NCBI RefSeq assembly: GCF_900115685.1
Contig: NZ_FOXJ01000004.1
Span: 3,256-67,255 of the forward strand
DNA: 64,000 nt
From: Variovorax sp. 770b2
Lineage (GTDB): Bacteria > Pseudomonadota > Gammaproteobacteria > Burkholderiales > Burkholderiaceae_C
Direction of reading: 5' to 3'
Shown here: in pieces, positions 16,684 to 25,521 of the stretch
How positions within the stretch are numbered: the stretch's first letter is position 1
Layout: each line of letters begins with the position of its first letter
Translations under genes and position numbers: made by a program
The notes under the pieces: generated by a model
Databases searched by the model: none
What the model was told of the DNA's origin: nothing
Seen by the model: only the letters and a program-made list of their open reading frames with translations

Positions 16684-17678
16684 GCCAGCCTCGCCAGGCG
16701 GTAGAGAAGTGCGGCACCCGTCAACTGCAGGCCCAGCGCGGAGAAGATGAGGGTGCGGCCCGTGCCGTCGTTCCACATGCCAAGGAAATAGCTCGGGTTG
16801 CTCATGATGAGGAACGCCCCGACGCCCACCGGCAGCAGCCCCAGGATCCAGGCCGAGAGCCGGGTCTCCGCGGACATCGCGATGAGTTCGTGCTCCGCCT
16901 GTTCGCGGTCGCGCATGAAGTTGGCCACGCGCTCCAGCAGCAGGTCGGCACGGCCGCCGTAGCGCACGCCCAGGCCCAGGATGGAGGCCAGCAGGAACAG
17001 CTCCTCGACGCGCACGTTGGCGGCCGTCTGGTGCAGCGCACGGTCCAGGTCCACGCCCGCGCGCACCAGCGCGGCCGAGCGTTCCAGGTGCCCGCGCAGC
17101 GGCGTCTCTGTGGTGGAAATGGCCAGCTGGAAGGCCGCCTGCGTGGAGTTGCCGATGGTGATCAGTCGCACCATGGCGTCGATGTACGCGGGCAACTGGC
17201 TCACCAGCTTGCGGCGGAATTTCTGCACCTGGAGCCAGAGCACGAAGGTCGCGACGAGCAGCATCAAAAGCAGCACGCCGAAGGCGGCGAGCCAGCCGCC
17301 GATGGCGCCTGCCACCAGGCAGAGCACCGCGATGACTGCCAGCCCCAGCACGACGGTGCGCGGCGCGATGACGCCCACCAGCCAGCCGGGCAACACCTTG
17401 TCGAGCACGCCGGTGTGGACGGTGGCCTTCGACGTTGCTTCGGTTTCCAGCCAGGGGTCGGTGGTCAGGCCCGATGGCAACTCGCTCGCGGGCATGTCCC
17501 GCACGGGCATCGGCACCGGCGTGGCTGGCGAACTGCTGGCAAGGATCTGCTGGCGCAGGTGGCGCTCCGCGGCTTGCCGCACCTGCCGCTTCTTCGCCCA
17601 CTGCCACAGCAGCAGTCCCGCGGCTGCTGCCAGCAGCGCGATGACAGCCACGATGACCAGGCCTTCACGCACGGGCAT
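16680..17678 (-). CDS. tadB: TadB inner-membrane platform protein
   Basis: A 332-residue protein with membrane helices at about residues 6-25 and 105-150, and a T2SF domain with QLPAYIDAMVRLITIGNSTQ and the characteristic ALVRAGVDLDRAL. Helices near the C-terminus (ILGLLPVGVGAFLIM) complete the fold. The start lies inside the end of tadA (14-bp overlap), consistent with coupled translation. Confidence 0.85.
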   Translation of the reverse strand: MPVREGLVIVAVIALLAAAAGLLLWQWAKKRQVRQAAERHLRQQILASSSPATPVPMPVRDMPASELPSGLTTDPWLETEATSKATVHTGVLDKVLPGWLVGVIAPRTVVLGLAVIAVLCLVAGAIGGWLAAFGVLLLMLLVATFVLWLQVQKFRRKLVSQLPAYIDAMVRLITIGNSTQAAFQLAISTTETPLRGHLERSAALVRAGVDLDRALHQTAANVRVEELFLLASILGLGVRYGGRADLLLERVANFMRDREQAEHELIAMSAETRLSAWILGLLPVGVGAFLIMSNPSYFLGMWNDGTGRTLIFSALGLQLTGAALLYRLARLA

Positions 17679-18981
17679 CTCCCTGCGCTGCGCGCGTCAT
17701 CGATTGGCGAAAGCGCGTGATCTTGGGCGAATGCGGCGCGATGCCCAGCGACACCCAGCGGTCGCGCTCCTCGCCGTCGGGCGAGACGACGGGCTCGTAG
17801 CGGTACAGCTCCTGCATCGCGACGATGTTGTCGTTGACGCCGGTGACTTCGCTCAGCGAAATGATGCGCCGCTGGCCGCCCGAGAGCCGGCCGATCTGCA
17901 CGATGAAGTCGATGGCATTGGCGATCTGCCGGCGCAGGCTCACCTCGCTGCCCTGGTAGCCCGCGAAGCCCGCGAGCATTTCCAGCCGGTAGAGGCATTC
18001 GCGCGGCGAGCTGGCGTGGATGGTGCCCATCGAGCCTTCGTGGCCGGTGTTCATGGCCTGCATCATCTCGATGACTTCGGCGCCGCGCACTTCGCCCACG
18101 ATGATCCGGTCGGGCCGCATGCGCAGGCTGTTGCGCAAGAGGTCGCGAATGGAGATGACACCCGTGCCGTCGAAGCCGCCCGGGCGGCTCTCCAGCCGCA
18201 CGACGTGGCTGGTGCCCAACGAGAGTTCGGCGGTGTCCTCGATGGTGATGACGCGCTCGCGCGCCGGGATGTAGCTGGCGAGCGCATTCAGCAGCGAGGT
18301 CTTGCCCGAGCTGGTGCCGCCGCTCACCAGGATGTTGCAGCGCGCGCGCACGGCGATTTCCAGCAGCTGCGCCATGCCCGCATCGAAAGTGCCCAGCTTC
18401 ACCAGGTCGGCCGGCGTGAGCGGTTCCTTCCTGAACTTGCGGATCGAGACCGAGAGACCGTCGATGGCCAGCGGCTCGATGATCACGTTGATGCGGCCGC
18501 CGTCCGGCAGGCGCGCATCGACCATCGGGTTGGATTCATCCAGCCGGCGACCCAGCGGCGCGAGGATGCGGCGCACGATGCGCATCACGTGCTCCGCATC
18601 GGCGAAGCGCACTGTCTCGCGCTCCAGCATGCCGTGGCGGGAGACATACACGTTCTGGTAGCCGTTGATCAGGATGTCTTCCACCGCCGGATCGTTGAGC
18701 AGGTCTTCCAGCGGACCGAAGCCCGCGAGCTCCTTGGTCAACGCGTCGGAGATGAGCTGCATCTCGCGGTCGTTGATCGGCACGCGGCGAAGGCGAACGA
18801 AGCTGTCCACCTCCAGCTCGACGAACTGCTGGATCGAGGCGCGCGACCACCGGCCGAACTCCGCGCCCAGTTCCTCGATGCGGCTCAACAGGTGATCGTG
18901 CGTCCAGCTCTTGATGTCCTGGAACTGCTGCGAACTGATGAACGCCTGGTCGTCGTCGGCAAATTCGATATCGTTGGACAT
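17665..18981 (-). CDS. tadA: TadA/CpaF pilus assembly ATPase
   Basis: A 438-residue secretion ATPase of the VirB11/CpaF type. Walker A GGTSSGKT is at 221-228, the Walker B region RIIVGEVRG at 292-300, and the His box GHEGSMGTIHASS near 313-325. The N-terminal domain carries the CpaF-like DPAVEDILINGYQNVYV. It powers Flp pilus assembly from the cytoplasm with TadB and TadC. Length and motif order are those of the family. Confidence 0.92.
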   Translation of the reverse strand: MSNDIEFADDDQAFISSQQFQDIKSWTHDHLLSRIEELGAEFGRWSRASIQQFVELEVDSFVRLRRVPINDREMQLISDALTKELAGFGPLEDLLNDPAVEDILINGYQNVYVSRHGMLERETVRFADAEHVMRIVRRILAPLGRRLDESNPMVDARLPDGGRINVIIEPLAIDGLSVSIRKFRKEPLTPADLVKLGTFDAGMAQLLEIAVRARCNILVSGGTSSGKTSLLNALASYIPARERVITIEDTAELSLGTSHVVRLESRPGGFDGTGVISIRDLLRNSLRMRPDRIIVGEVRGAEVIEMMQAMNTGHEGSMGTIHASSPRECLYRLEMLAGFAGYQGSEVSLRRQIANAIDFIVQIGRLSGGQRRIISLSEVTGVNDNIVAMQELYRYEPVVSPDGEERDRWVSLGIAPHSPKITRFRQSMTRAAQGDARA

Positions 18982-18987
18982 GTGGGC

Positions 18988-20280
18988 TCAACCTTCACTT
19001 GGGCTCTTGCGGAAGCGCGAAATCAACGCGCTCCAGCGAGGATCTTTGGCCGGCGGTTGGCCTGTTGGAGACATGAATTCCTGTTGCAGGCCTCGGGCCA
19101 GTCCCGAGACGGCCTGCGAATAGGGGTCGTTGCGCGCGGTGCGCACCAGCATTTCGCCGCGGCTCGCGGCCGACAGCAACGGTGCGCTGCGCGCGGGAAT
19201 CACGTGATGCAGCGGCAGCTCCAGGCGCTCTGCGATGTCCTTGGCGGTGAGGTCCACGTGGCTGTCGAACTTGTTCACCACCAGCGAGAGATGCGTCGTG
19301 TCGACCTCGCGCGTGCGCAGGTCTTTCAGCAGGTTGGCGGTGGACACGATCGCGCCGATGCTCTGGTCGCAGACCACCCAGGTGCGCTGCGCTTCGCGCA
19401 CGGTCTGCGCCACGAAGTCGATGGTGGAGAAGCCGCCCAGGTCGGCGATCTGGAAATCGAAGAAATCGGCCAGGCGCTTGATGAGCGCCACCGAGTCGGC
19501 ATGCGAGATCTCGCGCACCTGCGCCAGGCTCGCTGGCAGCGGCAGCACCGCGACGCCGCTGCTGTGATGCGCGAGTGCCGTGTGCAGCAGCGTCTGGTCG
19601 AGCCGGCGCAGGTTGCGCACGCCGTCGACAAAGCTGAAGCCGCTTTGCGTGTCGAGGTAGAGCAGTCCGTCGCGCGCCGGCAGGCCCAGGTCGAGCAGCG
19701 CCACGCCGTGGCGCGCCGCGCGTGCCGGGCCGCGCGCGGCCGCCTGTGCCTGTGTCTGTGCTTGCGCGAGCACGTCGTTCAGCGTCAGCGCGAGGCTGGT
19801 GGCCAGCGTGGTGACGCCCAGGCCTGCGCGTGCGCCGAGCAGCGCCAGGGTGCGTCCGCGCGTGCTCACCTGCTGGGAACTGCGCCGCTCGATCAGCGTT
19901 CGCAGCGTGCTCACCGCATCCGCGGGGGCGGCCGACATGTCGACGAAATCGTCCACGCCCGCGCGCAGCGCCGCGAGCATGGCGGCAGGCTCGGACGAAA
20001 CGCCGGTGGCGAGCACGGGCAACGCGGGCCAGTCGCGTTTCAGGCGTTGATGCAGCGGGCCGGCGGTCTCGCTCTGGTCGAGCGAGAAATCGATGAACAC
20101 CGCCACCGGGCCGAGCAGCGCGATGCGCTCGTCGATCGACTTGGTGTCCGGGCCGAGCACCACCACCGAGCCCAGGCGGGAGAGCGCGTCGGTGAGCCAG
20201 GTGATGTGGCTGCCGTTGCCCGATGCGAACAGGTAGGTTTCTGCGCCCACTTCAGGAAGGTTGTCGCGTGGAGCGTTCAT
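18988..20280 (-). CDS. tadZ: TadZ/CpaE-type ParA-like localisation protein
   Basis: A 430-residue protein. The N-terminal half is receiver-like (VFIDFSLDQS). The C-terminal half is a MinD/ParA-type ATPase fold with the deviant P-loop GARAGLGVTT (149-158), which lacks the usual Lys pair, as in many TadZ proteins that bind but hydrolyse ATP poorly. It should mark the pilus assembly site. The start at 20280 (MNAPRDN) was chosen because the longer frame would run back toward the secretin gene. Confidence 0.84.
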   Translation of the reverse strand: MNAPRDNLPEVGAETYLFASGNGSHITWLTDALSRLGSVVVLGPDTKSIDERIALLGPVAVFIDFSLDQSETAGPLHQRLKRDWPALPVLATGVSSEPAAMLAALRAGVDDFVDMSAAPADAVSTLRTLIERRSSQQVSTRGRTLALLGARAGLGVTTLATSLALTLNDVLAQAQTQAQAAARGPARAARHGVALLDLGLPARDGLLYLDTQSGFSFVDGVRNLRRLDQTLLHTALAHHSSGVAVLPLPASLAQVREISHADSVALIKRLADFFDFQIADLGGFSTIDFVAQTVREAQRTWVVCDQSIGAIVSTANLLKDLRTREVDTTHLSLVVNKFDSHVDLTAKDIAERLELPLHHVIPARSAPLLSAASRGEMLVRTARNDPYSQAVSGLARGLQQEFMSPTGQPPAKDPRWSALISRFRKSPSEG

Positions 20281-20312
20281 GGTGCTGCCTGGCGAGGATG
20301 AGGCTTTCGCTG

Positions 20313-21749
20313 TCAACGCGAGAAGCCCGGGACCGCTGTATCGGCCGCGCCGCCGAGGAAATACGAACGCCACACGGCACCGTCGCGTTGCTCGGCCGAG
20401 CCGGGCAGGTAGGGCGCCAGGTCGGTGCCGCGCGCGATCGGCTTCACCAGATGCGGCGTGACCATGATCACGAGTTCCTTCTCGTTCATCTGGTACTTGT
20501 TCTGCTTGAAGAAGGACCCCAGGATCGGCAGGTCGCCCAGCAGCGGCACCTTGTCCGCGTTGGAGGTGGTGGTGCGGCTCACGAGGCCGCCGATGATGAA
20601 GCTCTCTCCGTCGCCCAGTTCGACCGTGGTGTCCGCGCGCCGCGTGGTGATGGCCGGAACCGCCACGCCGTTGATGCTCAGCGAGTTCGTGTAGTCCAGG
20701 TCGCTGGCCTCGGGCGCCACCTTGAGCACGATGCGTTCGTTCGAGAGCACCGTGGGCGTCAGCGTGAGGCCGATGCCGAAGGGCTTGTATTCGATGCTGG
20801 TGGTGCCCAGGCCCTGCGGCACCGGCACCGGCAGTTCGCCGCCCGACAGGAAGCTGGCGCTCTGGCCCGACATGGCAACCAGCGTCGGTTCGGCGAGCAC
20901 GCGGGCCATGCCGTTGCCTTCGAGAAAACCGACGTTCAGGCCGATGCCGGCCTTGCTGAAATTGAACAGCAGGCTGAAGGCCTGCGCCAGCGGATTGTTC
21001 TGCTCGGTGGCGATGCCGCCGTTGGACGCAAAGGTGGCCGATTGCAGCGACGAGGGCGTGAACACGCCGAAGCTGAAGCCGTTCGCGTTGGTGCGGGTGC
21101 TGAAGATGTTCAGGCCCGCCTGCTTGAGCACGCTGCGGTTGAACTCCACCACCTTCACCTCGACCTGCACGGTGTTGCTTCGCACGTTGACCACCGAGCG
21201 GTCGACCAGCTCGGCCTTGTCGGCGGTGCTGGCCAGCGCGGCTTCGCGTGCCTGCTGGTGCGCGGGCATGCTGTCCATGGTGCCGGCGAGCGTGGAGGAC
21301 CGGCGGCGCACCTCGAGCGTGTAGGTCGTGGCGGCGCTGTTGCCTTTTTCCCAGACCATGAGCGTGGTGCGCCCGGCGGCCTTGCCCGTCACGATCAGCC
21401 GGGCGGCCGGCGAGTTGGGTGTCTTGCGCGTGATGGCGACGCCGGCAACGGCTTCATCGCCGATCGCCATGCGGTCGATGCCCTTGTCGATCAGCAGCTC
21501 CTGCTGCGTGCCGGCGCCCAGGGTGAGCGTGCGCGGTTGTTGCAGCTGCAGCAGTTGCATCGTTTGCAGCGGCTGTGGTTGCGCTTTCTGCGAGTGCCCC
21601 GCCTGCGCGTCGGCGGCGGTGGATGCCAGCGGCCAGACGGCTTGCGCCATCGCGCACAGGGCGATCAGGGACGGCCGCAGCAGCCGCGATGAAACTTCCC
21701 CGGGGCTGCGAGTGGCGCTGGTCGTCGGCTCGCTGGGCGTGTTGTGCAT
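20313..21749 (-). CDS. rcpA: RcpA/CpaC outer-membrane secretin
   Basis: About 478 residues from MHNTPSEP, where an AGGA ribosome site lies 8 bp upstream; a longer frame starts at 21785. A signal peptide is followed by a BON/pilus-specific N-domain (LTLGAGTQQELLIDKGIDRMA) and the secretin domain with VKVVEFNRSVLKQAGLN, the VAMSGQSASFLSGGELPVPV core and the ELVIMVTPHLVKPI ending. It forms the outer-membrane pore for Flp pili. It is followed by tadZ and preceded by cpaB. Confidence 0.9.
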   Translation of the reverse strand: MHNTPSEPTTSATRSPGEVSSRLLRPSLIALCAMAQAVWPLASTAADAQAGHSQKAQPQPLQTMQLLQLQQPRTLTLGAGTQQELLIDKGIDRMAIGDEAVAGVAITRKTPNSPAARLIVTGKAAGRTTLMVWEKGNSAATTYTLEVRRRSSTLAGTMDSMPAHQQAREAALASTADKAELVDRSVVNVRSNTVQVEVKVVEFNRSVLKQAGLNIFSTRTNANGFSFGVFTPSSLQSATFASNGGIATEQNNPLAQAFSLLFNFSKAGIGLNVGFLEGNGMARVLAEPTLVAMSGQSASFLSGGELPVPVPQGLGTTSIEYKPFGIGLTLTPTVLSNERIVLKVAPEASDLDYTNSLSINGVAVPAITTRRADTTVELGDGESFIIGGLVSRTTTSNADKVPLLGDLPILGSFFKQNKYQMNEKELVIMVTPHLVKPIARGTDLAPYLPGSAEQRDGAVWRSYFLGGAADTAVPGFSR

Positions 21750-21792
21750 TTGTTTTTCCTGGATGACGGGTGTCGTGCTGCGCAATCGGCAA

Positions 21793-22788
21793 TCAGTAGT
21801 TCACGGTTTCGCTGCGCTCGCCGCGAATGACCTCGACCTGCAGCCCTGTGCGGGCGGGGCCGGCGGCGCGCGCGGCGCCGCTGGCGGCCCGCACTTCGGC
21901 CCCTTGCGGCCGGACGGTAGGGCCCTTGCCGCCGGTGACCAGATCGGCCGCTGTGAGGCCGGCCTGGGCGCGGTCCAGGCCTTCGAGCGGCGCGCGGCGC
22001 GGCTCGCCTGCCTTGGCCACCGCGGGCTGCAGGGCGGTCGGCAGGTCGGCGAAGAGCTTGGGGTCCGGCTCCGACAAGTCGGTCGGATTGCGCAAGGCCA
22101 GCAGCAGCCTGCCGCTGGCGTCGCCGATGGTCAGGCGGTTCACTTCGTCCACGGGCACGGCGAGCACCGCGGTGCGGGCCGGTTCGGCGCGCTGCGCCTG
22201 CTGCGCGCCGGTCTTGTCGGCCGACTTGGACGGCAACCCGTCGACGGACGCGTTGCCGAATGCGAGCACCCGCTTGCGCGACAACAGCAGGCGCGCCTGG
22301 CTGCGGTCCACATCCTTGCCGTCGGACTTGAGCGTGATGAAGACATCGACGAAGTCGCCGGGCTGCAGCTTGTTGCCCACGCCCATGACCTCGTCGGCCT
22401 TCACCGCGACGGCGCGCTCGCCTTCGGCGATGCGCAGGGCGAGTCCCGAGACCAGCTGGTTTTCCATTACCGGCGTGCCTTCGGCGAGATCCAGCACGGG
22501 GACGCGGCCGGCGGCGACGGTCACGTCCTGGAAGGCGCCTGCGGGATTGATCGTCAGGCGTTCCACGCGCAAAGCGTCGGCGGGAATGGCCTGGCCCGCG
22601 GGCAGGGGCTTGGCCGCCACCACGACCGGGTAGACCAGCGCCTGCTGCGTCTTGGTGGAAGCGGTGGTGGGGCCGGTCGCCGCTGCAATGGGCGGGGGCG
22701 CCTGCCGGCTCAGCATCCAGGCATAGCCGCCCAGCGCGATGGCAATGAGCACCAGGACGGCTGCGAGGATTTTTGTGAGATTGATCAT
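21793..22788 (-). CDS. cpaB: RcpC/CpaB Flp pilus assembly protein
   Basis: About 331 residues from MINLTKIL (22788; an upstream in-frame ATG at 22815 is possible). One N-terminal membrane helix, then a SAF domain at about 50-120 (VVVAAKPLPAGQAIPADAL, AEGTPVMENQL) and the RcpC-type GERAVAVKADEVMGVGNKLQPGD continuation. A Lys/Pro-rich C-terminus ends it. CpaB proteins are periplasmic and help secretin function. Confidence 0.86.
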   Translation of the reverse strand: MINLTKILAAVLVLIAIALGGYAWMLSRQAPPPIAAATGPTTASTKTQQALVYPVVVAAKPLPAGQAIPADALRVERLTINPAGAFQDVTVAAGRVPVLDLAEGTPVMENQLVSGLALRIAEGERAVAVKADEVMGVGNKLQPGDFVDVFITLKSDGKDVDRSQARLLLSRKRVLAFGNASVDGLPSKSADKTGAQQAQRAEPARTAVLAVPVDEVNRLTIGDASGRLLLALRNPTDLSEPDPKLFADLPTALQPAVAKAGEPRRAPLEGLDRAQAGLTAADLVTGGKGPTVRPQGAEVRAASGAARAAGPARTGLQVEVIRGERSETVNY

Positions 22789-22869
22789 GGGCGGCGGGCT
22801 GAGGAGTGAGAGCAAGCAATCATGAAAAGTGAGGAATGAATAGCCTGCGGTGACAGAGGCAGGAAACTG

Positions 22870-23367
22870 CTAGCTCTGTCGCCCCCAAGCCATCCATGCC
22901 GCCGTGGCCATGGCGAGATAGGCCGCATAAGGAATGAAGCGAGCCCGGCGGCGCGAGGCGCTGCCGTTGGCTGCGGAAGCCGGGCCCGACAGGATCCGTG
23001 CGAGCCGCGGAGAAAGGGGCCAGCGTTGCAGAACGAACCACAACGCGCCGTGTGCGCCGGCCAGGAGGCTGGCGACGATCCAGATGGGACCCAGGGCGGT
23101 CAAGCCGACCCAGAGTCCGAGAGCGCCTGCGAATTTCACGTCGCCTGCTCCCATGAGACCGAAAGCATAGAAAAGCAGGAGGAAGCCGAAGCCGGCGCCT
23201 GCGCCGAGAAGCGCTTGAGTCCAGTCGATTCCGAACGGCTGCGCTCCGAGGGCGAGTGCTGCGAGAGCCACAGAGGCTCCTGCAAGCACAAGCCAATTCG
23301 GGACGCGGCGTTGTCGGAAGTCATAGACGGTGACGAAAAGAAGCCAGAGCAGGCATCCCAGTGCCAT
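22870..23367 (-). CDS. cpaA: TadV/CpaA prepilin peptidase
   Basis: A 165-residue, nearly all-membrane protein with the two aspartates of type IV prepilin peptidases: YDFRQRRVPN (Asp16) and GAGDVKF (Asp76). It lacks the methyltransferase-type N-terminal domain, as is usual for CpaA/TadV. It should cleave the Flp pilin and the TadE-like pseudopilins on the cytoplasmic face. It begins 11 bp after the pilin stop. Confidence 0.88.
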   Translation of the reverse strand: MALGCLLWLLFVTVYDFRQRRVPNWLVLAGASVALAALALGAQPFGIDWTQALLGAGAGFGFLLLFYAFGLMGAGDVKFAGALGLWVGLTALGPIWIVASLLAGAHGALWFVLQRWPLSPRLARILSGPASAANGSASRRRARFIPYAAYLAMATAAWMAWGRQS

Positions 23368-23378
23368 TGCCTGGATTT

Positions 23379-23558
23379 TCAGATGGCGGCGAGTGAGGTC
23401 GAAATACTCGTGAAAACCGCTGCAAGCCGGGCGCCCAATCCGTCCGTACCTGTCAAAACAGTCACGATCGCAATTGAAATAAGCCCCGCAATAATTCCAT
23501 ATTCAATTGCGGTTGCGCCTTCTTCGTCGCGCAGAAAACGAGTAATAGAACTAAGCAT
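23379..23558 (-). CDS. flp: Flp-type IVb pilin
   Basis: A 59-residue protein beginning MLSSITRFLRDEEG. The class IVb signature ATAIEYGIIAGLIS follows directly after Gly14, the expected cleavage point, with Glu at mature position 5 and Tyr at 6. The hydrophobic helix continues to about residue 37. The ribosome site AAGGGG lies 7 bp before the ATG. It is the major pilus subunit and first gene of the tad row. Its GC content is visibly lower than its neighbours'. Confidence 0.93.
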   Translation of the reverse strand: MLSSITRFLRDEEGATAIEYGIIAGLISIAIVTVLTGTDGLGARLAAVFTSISTSLAAI

Positions 23559-23694
23559 GATTTACCCCTTGAGGAAGTGTTGAACAACGACTGGCAGTGT
23601 GGATGTTATACAGCGTAACTCCGTGTATCAACAAGACAAACCCGAGGGAGTGAGGTCCTTCGTGTGATATTGGAGAAGTACATAGCAGGATGGC

Positions 23695-23710
23695 GGCCAG
23701 CCCCCTGCCA
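23695..23710 (-). promoter_or_regulatory. Candidate sigma-54 promoter for flp
   Basis: On the minus strand the sequence is TGGCAGGGGGCTGGCC. Against TGGCACGnnnnTTGCW it keeps the invariant GG and GC with 10-bp spacing and has mismatches at C6 and the second T of TTGC, plus the final base. It would start transcription about 125 bp before the pilin ATG. The sigma-54 activator gene in the same cluster supports it. Confidence 0.5.
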
Positions 23711-23807
23711 CCCAGACCAGAACGATCCTGGTCAGGTTGGTTAACAATCTAGAGACGTATTTTTCCCTCTGTAAACCGGGCCGAAACTCCCATGAAGATG
23801 GGAGGGG

Positions 23808-23919
23808 GTGTTACGGTGCCGGGACGCGCGGAAGGGGGGTGTTACGGGAACAAACGTGTTACGTGTTACGTAGCACGGGGTCCCAAAAGGCGAGTTGTAA
23901 CACCCAAAATAGGTGCTAC
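23808..23919. promoter_or_regulatory. Array of GTGTTAC half-sites, putative upstream activating sequence
   Basis: GTGTTAC occurs at 23808, 23839, 23856 and 23863. Its complement GTAACAC is at 23897. One-mismatch copies are GTAGCAC at 23870 and GTGCTAC at 23913. The copies at 23863 and 23870 abut as the palindrome GTGTTACGTAGCAC. The array is about 100-210 bp upstream of the proposed sigma-54 promoter, the usual place for enhancer-binding-protein sites. Confidence 0.6.
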
Positions 23920-23950
23920 AGCTGAGCAAAAAATCACAGATCCGGGGGGT

Positions 23951-23970
23951 GCCCTCGTCACCGAGAGGGC
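23951..23970 (-). terminator. Hairpin after the L,D-transpeptidase gene
   Basis: GCCCTC (23951-23956) pairs with GAGGGC (23965-23970), leaving an 8-nt loop. On the minus strand the T6 tract comes about 20 nt later, so this is not a classical intrinsic terminator. It may still separate the upstream operon from the flp control region. Confidence 0.3.
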
Positions 23971-23982
23971 CTCAACCGAGGG

Positions 23983-25521
23983 TCAACCGAGGATTTCTTC
24001 GTGGAAGAGCTTCCACTCGGTACCCTGCCGCAGCCAGTACTGGCGCCGGGTACGTCCGCTCTTTTCGCCTTCGAAGACTTCCCCGAAGGTAGCGATCATG
24101 GTGTCGTCGCCGTCGCGCCAGTGCAGGTACGACATGTCCTTGAACTGCACGCGTTTACCTTGTGCATATTCCACTTCGTCGTGGGGTGCCGAAATTCCGT
24201 CGATCGGTTTTTTGCTGTTGCGCTGGAAATCCGGCAAATAGAATTTCTTCAATTGCGCTTCATTTCCACTGGCCCTTGTATCTTTCCAGGCGGTAATTGC
24301 GCTGGTAAATGTCTGGGCTTCTTTTTCAGCCTGCGGCGGCGATATCCATTGCAGGCTGCGCGCGGTGACCACCGGCGTGGCGCCGATCTGCACCTTGCGC
24401 AGCAACTGCTTCAGGTCGGGGTTGGCCATGACCACGCACCCGTCGCTGGCCAGCGGCGCCCGTGCGAACTGCTGGGGCGGGGTGCCGTGCAGCCAGATGC
24501 CGCCGCCGGTCTTGCCGCGCCGCACGTCGTACGGGTTCGGGTAGTTGATGGGCAGGGCGCCCGCGCCGTAGAAGTCTTTCAGCGACTTCGGATCGAGGCT
24601 GCTGGTGATGTAGTACACGCCCAGCGGCGTGCGCGCATCGCCCTCGGTGACCTTGTCGGTGCCCGACTTGCCCACCGAGATGTAGTAGTCGGCCACCAGC
24701 TTCAACCCCTTGTCGGAGTTCTCCAGCAGGTACAGCCGCGAGCGCGAGGCGTCCACCGCGATCGCGTAGCGGCTGCGCGTGGAGAGCGACAGGAACTGCG
24801 AGGGCACGGTACCCGCGGGCGGGCGCTCGCGCAGGGCCTGCAGGCGGCGGCGCGATTCCTCGTGCAGCTCGGCCATGGCCGGATTGCCGCGAAGGCGTGC
24901 GATGCCCGCGTTGTCCGGGAGCGAATTCGTGGGCGGCACCTGCGCGGCGAGCAGGTCGCCGTACACGAGCTGTGCGAGCTGGAAGTTCGGATAGTCCCGC
25001 ACCAGGTCGCGGGCCTTGGCCAGCGCGGGGCGGGCCTGGCCGCGGCCGAACATTTCGTAGACGGAAATCAGCCGGGCCTCGGCGCTGCCGGCCTCCTGGA
25101 TGGAGGCGGCGGGCGCTGACCTGCGGCCGGGTTTGGTGGCCGCGGCGGCGGAAGCGCTCCGGCTCTCGGCCAGCGATGCCTTCCTGCCCTTGGCCTGTGC
25201 CGACTTGCCGGCGCTGCCCCTGGCTTCCCTCGCTTCCCTGAGGGAAGACCGGCTGCCCGCCGCATGCGCGGCGCGGCGGTTGCCGGCGGCCTTGTCGGCG
25301 CCCATGTTGGCGTTCTTGCCGGCCTTGGCGCTGCTGCCGGTTTTTGCGCCGGCCTGCTTGTTCGATGCGAAGGCGGCGCCGGGCGCCGCCAGCATCAGTG
25401 CCGATGCGGTCACCAGCGCTGCGAGCAGGTTCCCGCGGCGCGGGAACGGAGGATTCTGAAGCCGGCCGCGCCGGACGATGTCTGTCACTAGCCGCCGACG
25501 CTTTCCTTGCGAATGTGCCAT
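23983..25521 (-). CDS. L,D-transpeptidase (YkuD) with Cds6-like C-terminal domain
   Basis: 512 residues from the ATG at 25521. A GTG at 25488, overlapping the upstream stop (TAGTG), is an equally plausible start. A signal peptide (NLLAALVTASALMLAAPG) precedes a basic low-complexity Ala/Lys/Ser stretch to about 140. The YkuD catalytic domain (about 250-380) has His345 in IWLHGTPP and Cys362 in ASDGCVVM, the HGT and S-x-G-C motifs. An NTF2-like domain ends the protein, as in the Cds6 family. It cross-links or modifies peptidoglycan in the periplasm. Confidence 0.85.
   Translation of the reverse strand: MAHSQGKRRRLVTDIVRRGRLQNPPFPRRGNLLAALVTASALMLAAPGAAFASNKQAGAKTGSSAKAGKNANMGADKAAGNRRAAHAAGSRSSLREAREARGSAGKSAQAKGRKASLAESRSASAAAATKPGRRSAPAASIQEAGSAEARLISVYEMFGRGQARPALAKARDLVRDYPNFQLAQLVYGDLLAAQVPPTNSLPDNAGIARLRGNPAMAELHEESRRRLQALRERPPAGTVPSQFLSLSTRSRYAIAVDASRSRLYLLENSDKGLKLVADYYISVGKSGTDKVTEGDARTPLGVYYITSSLDPKSLKDFYGAGALPINYPNPYDVRRGKTGGGIWLHGTPPQQFARAPLASDGCVVMANPDLKQLLRKVQIGATPVVTARSLQWISPPQAEKEAQTFTSAITAWKDTRASGNEAQLKKFYLPDFQRNSKKPIDGISAPHDEVEYAQGKRVQFKDMSYLHWRDGDDTMIATFGEVFEGEKSGRTRRQYWLRQGTEWKLFHEEILG

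Larger units (their letters stand above)
23559..23982. other. flp upstream control region
   Basis: 424 bp without a credible gene. It holds a candidate sigma-54 promoter, an array of GTGTTAC half-sites (both listed separately) and a hairpin just past the transpeptidase gene. The two short frames on either strand here have no ribosome site and no protein-like composition. Confidence 0.7.

Noticed and set aside
16981..20301. 1106-residue plus-strand frame across the tad genes
   Set aside because: It is antisense to tadB, tadA and tadZ, all of which show catalytic motifs; the frame has none.
23737..23929. Two 62-residue frames within the flp upstream region
   Set aside because: They have no ribosome site and no recognisable composition; the region is better explained as a regulatory array.
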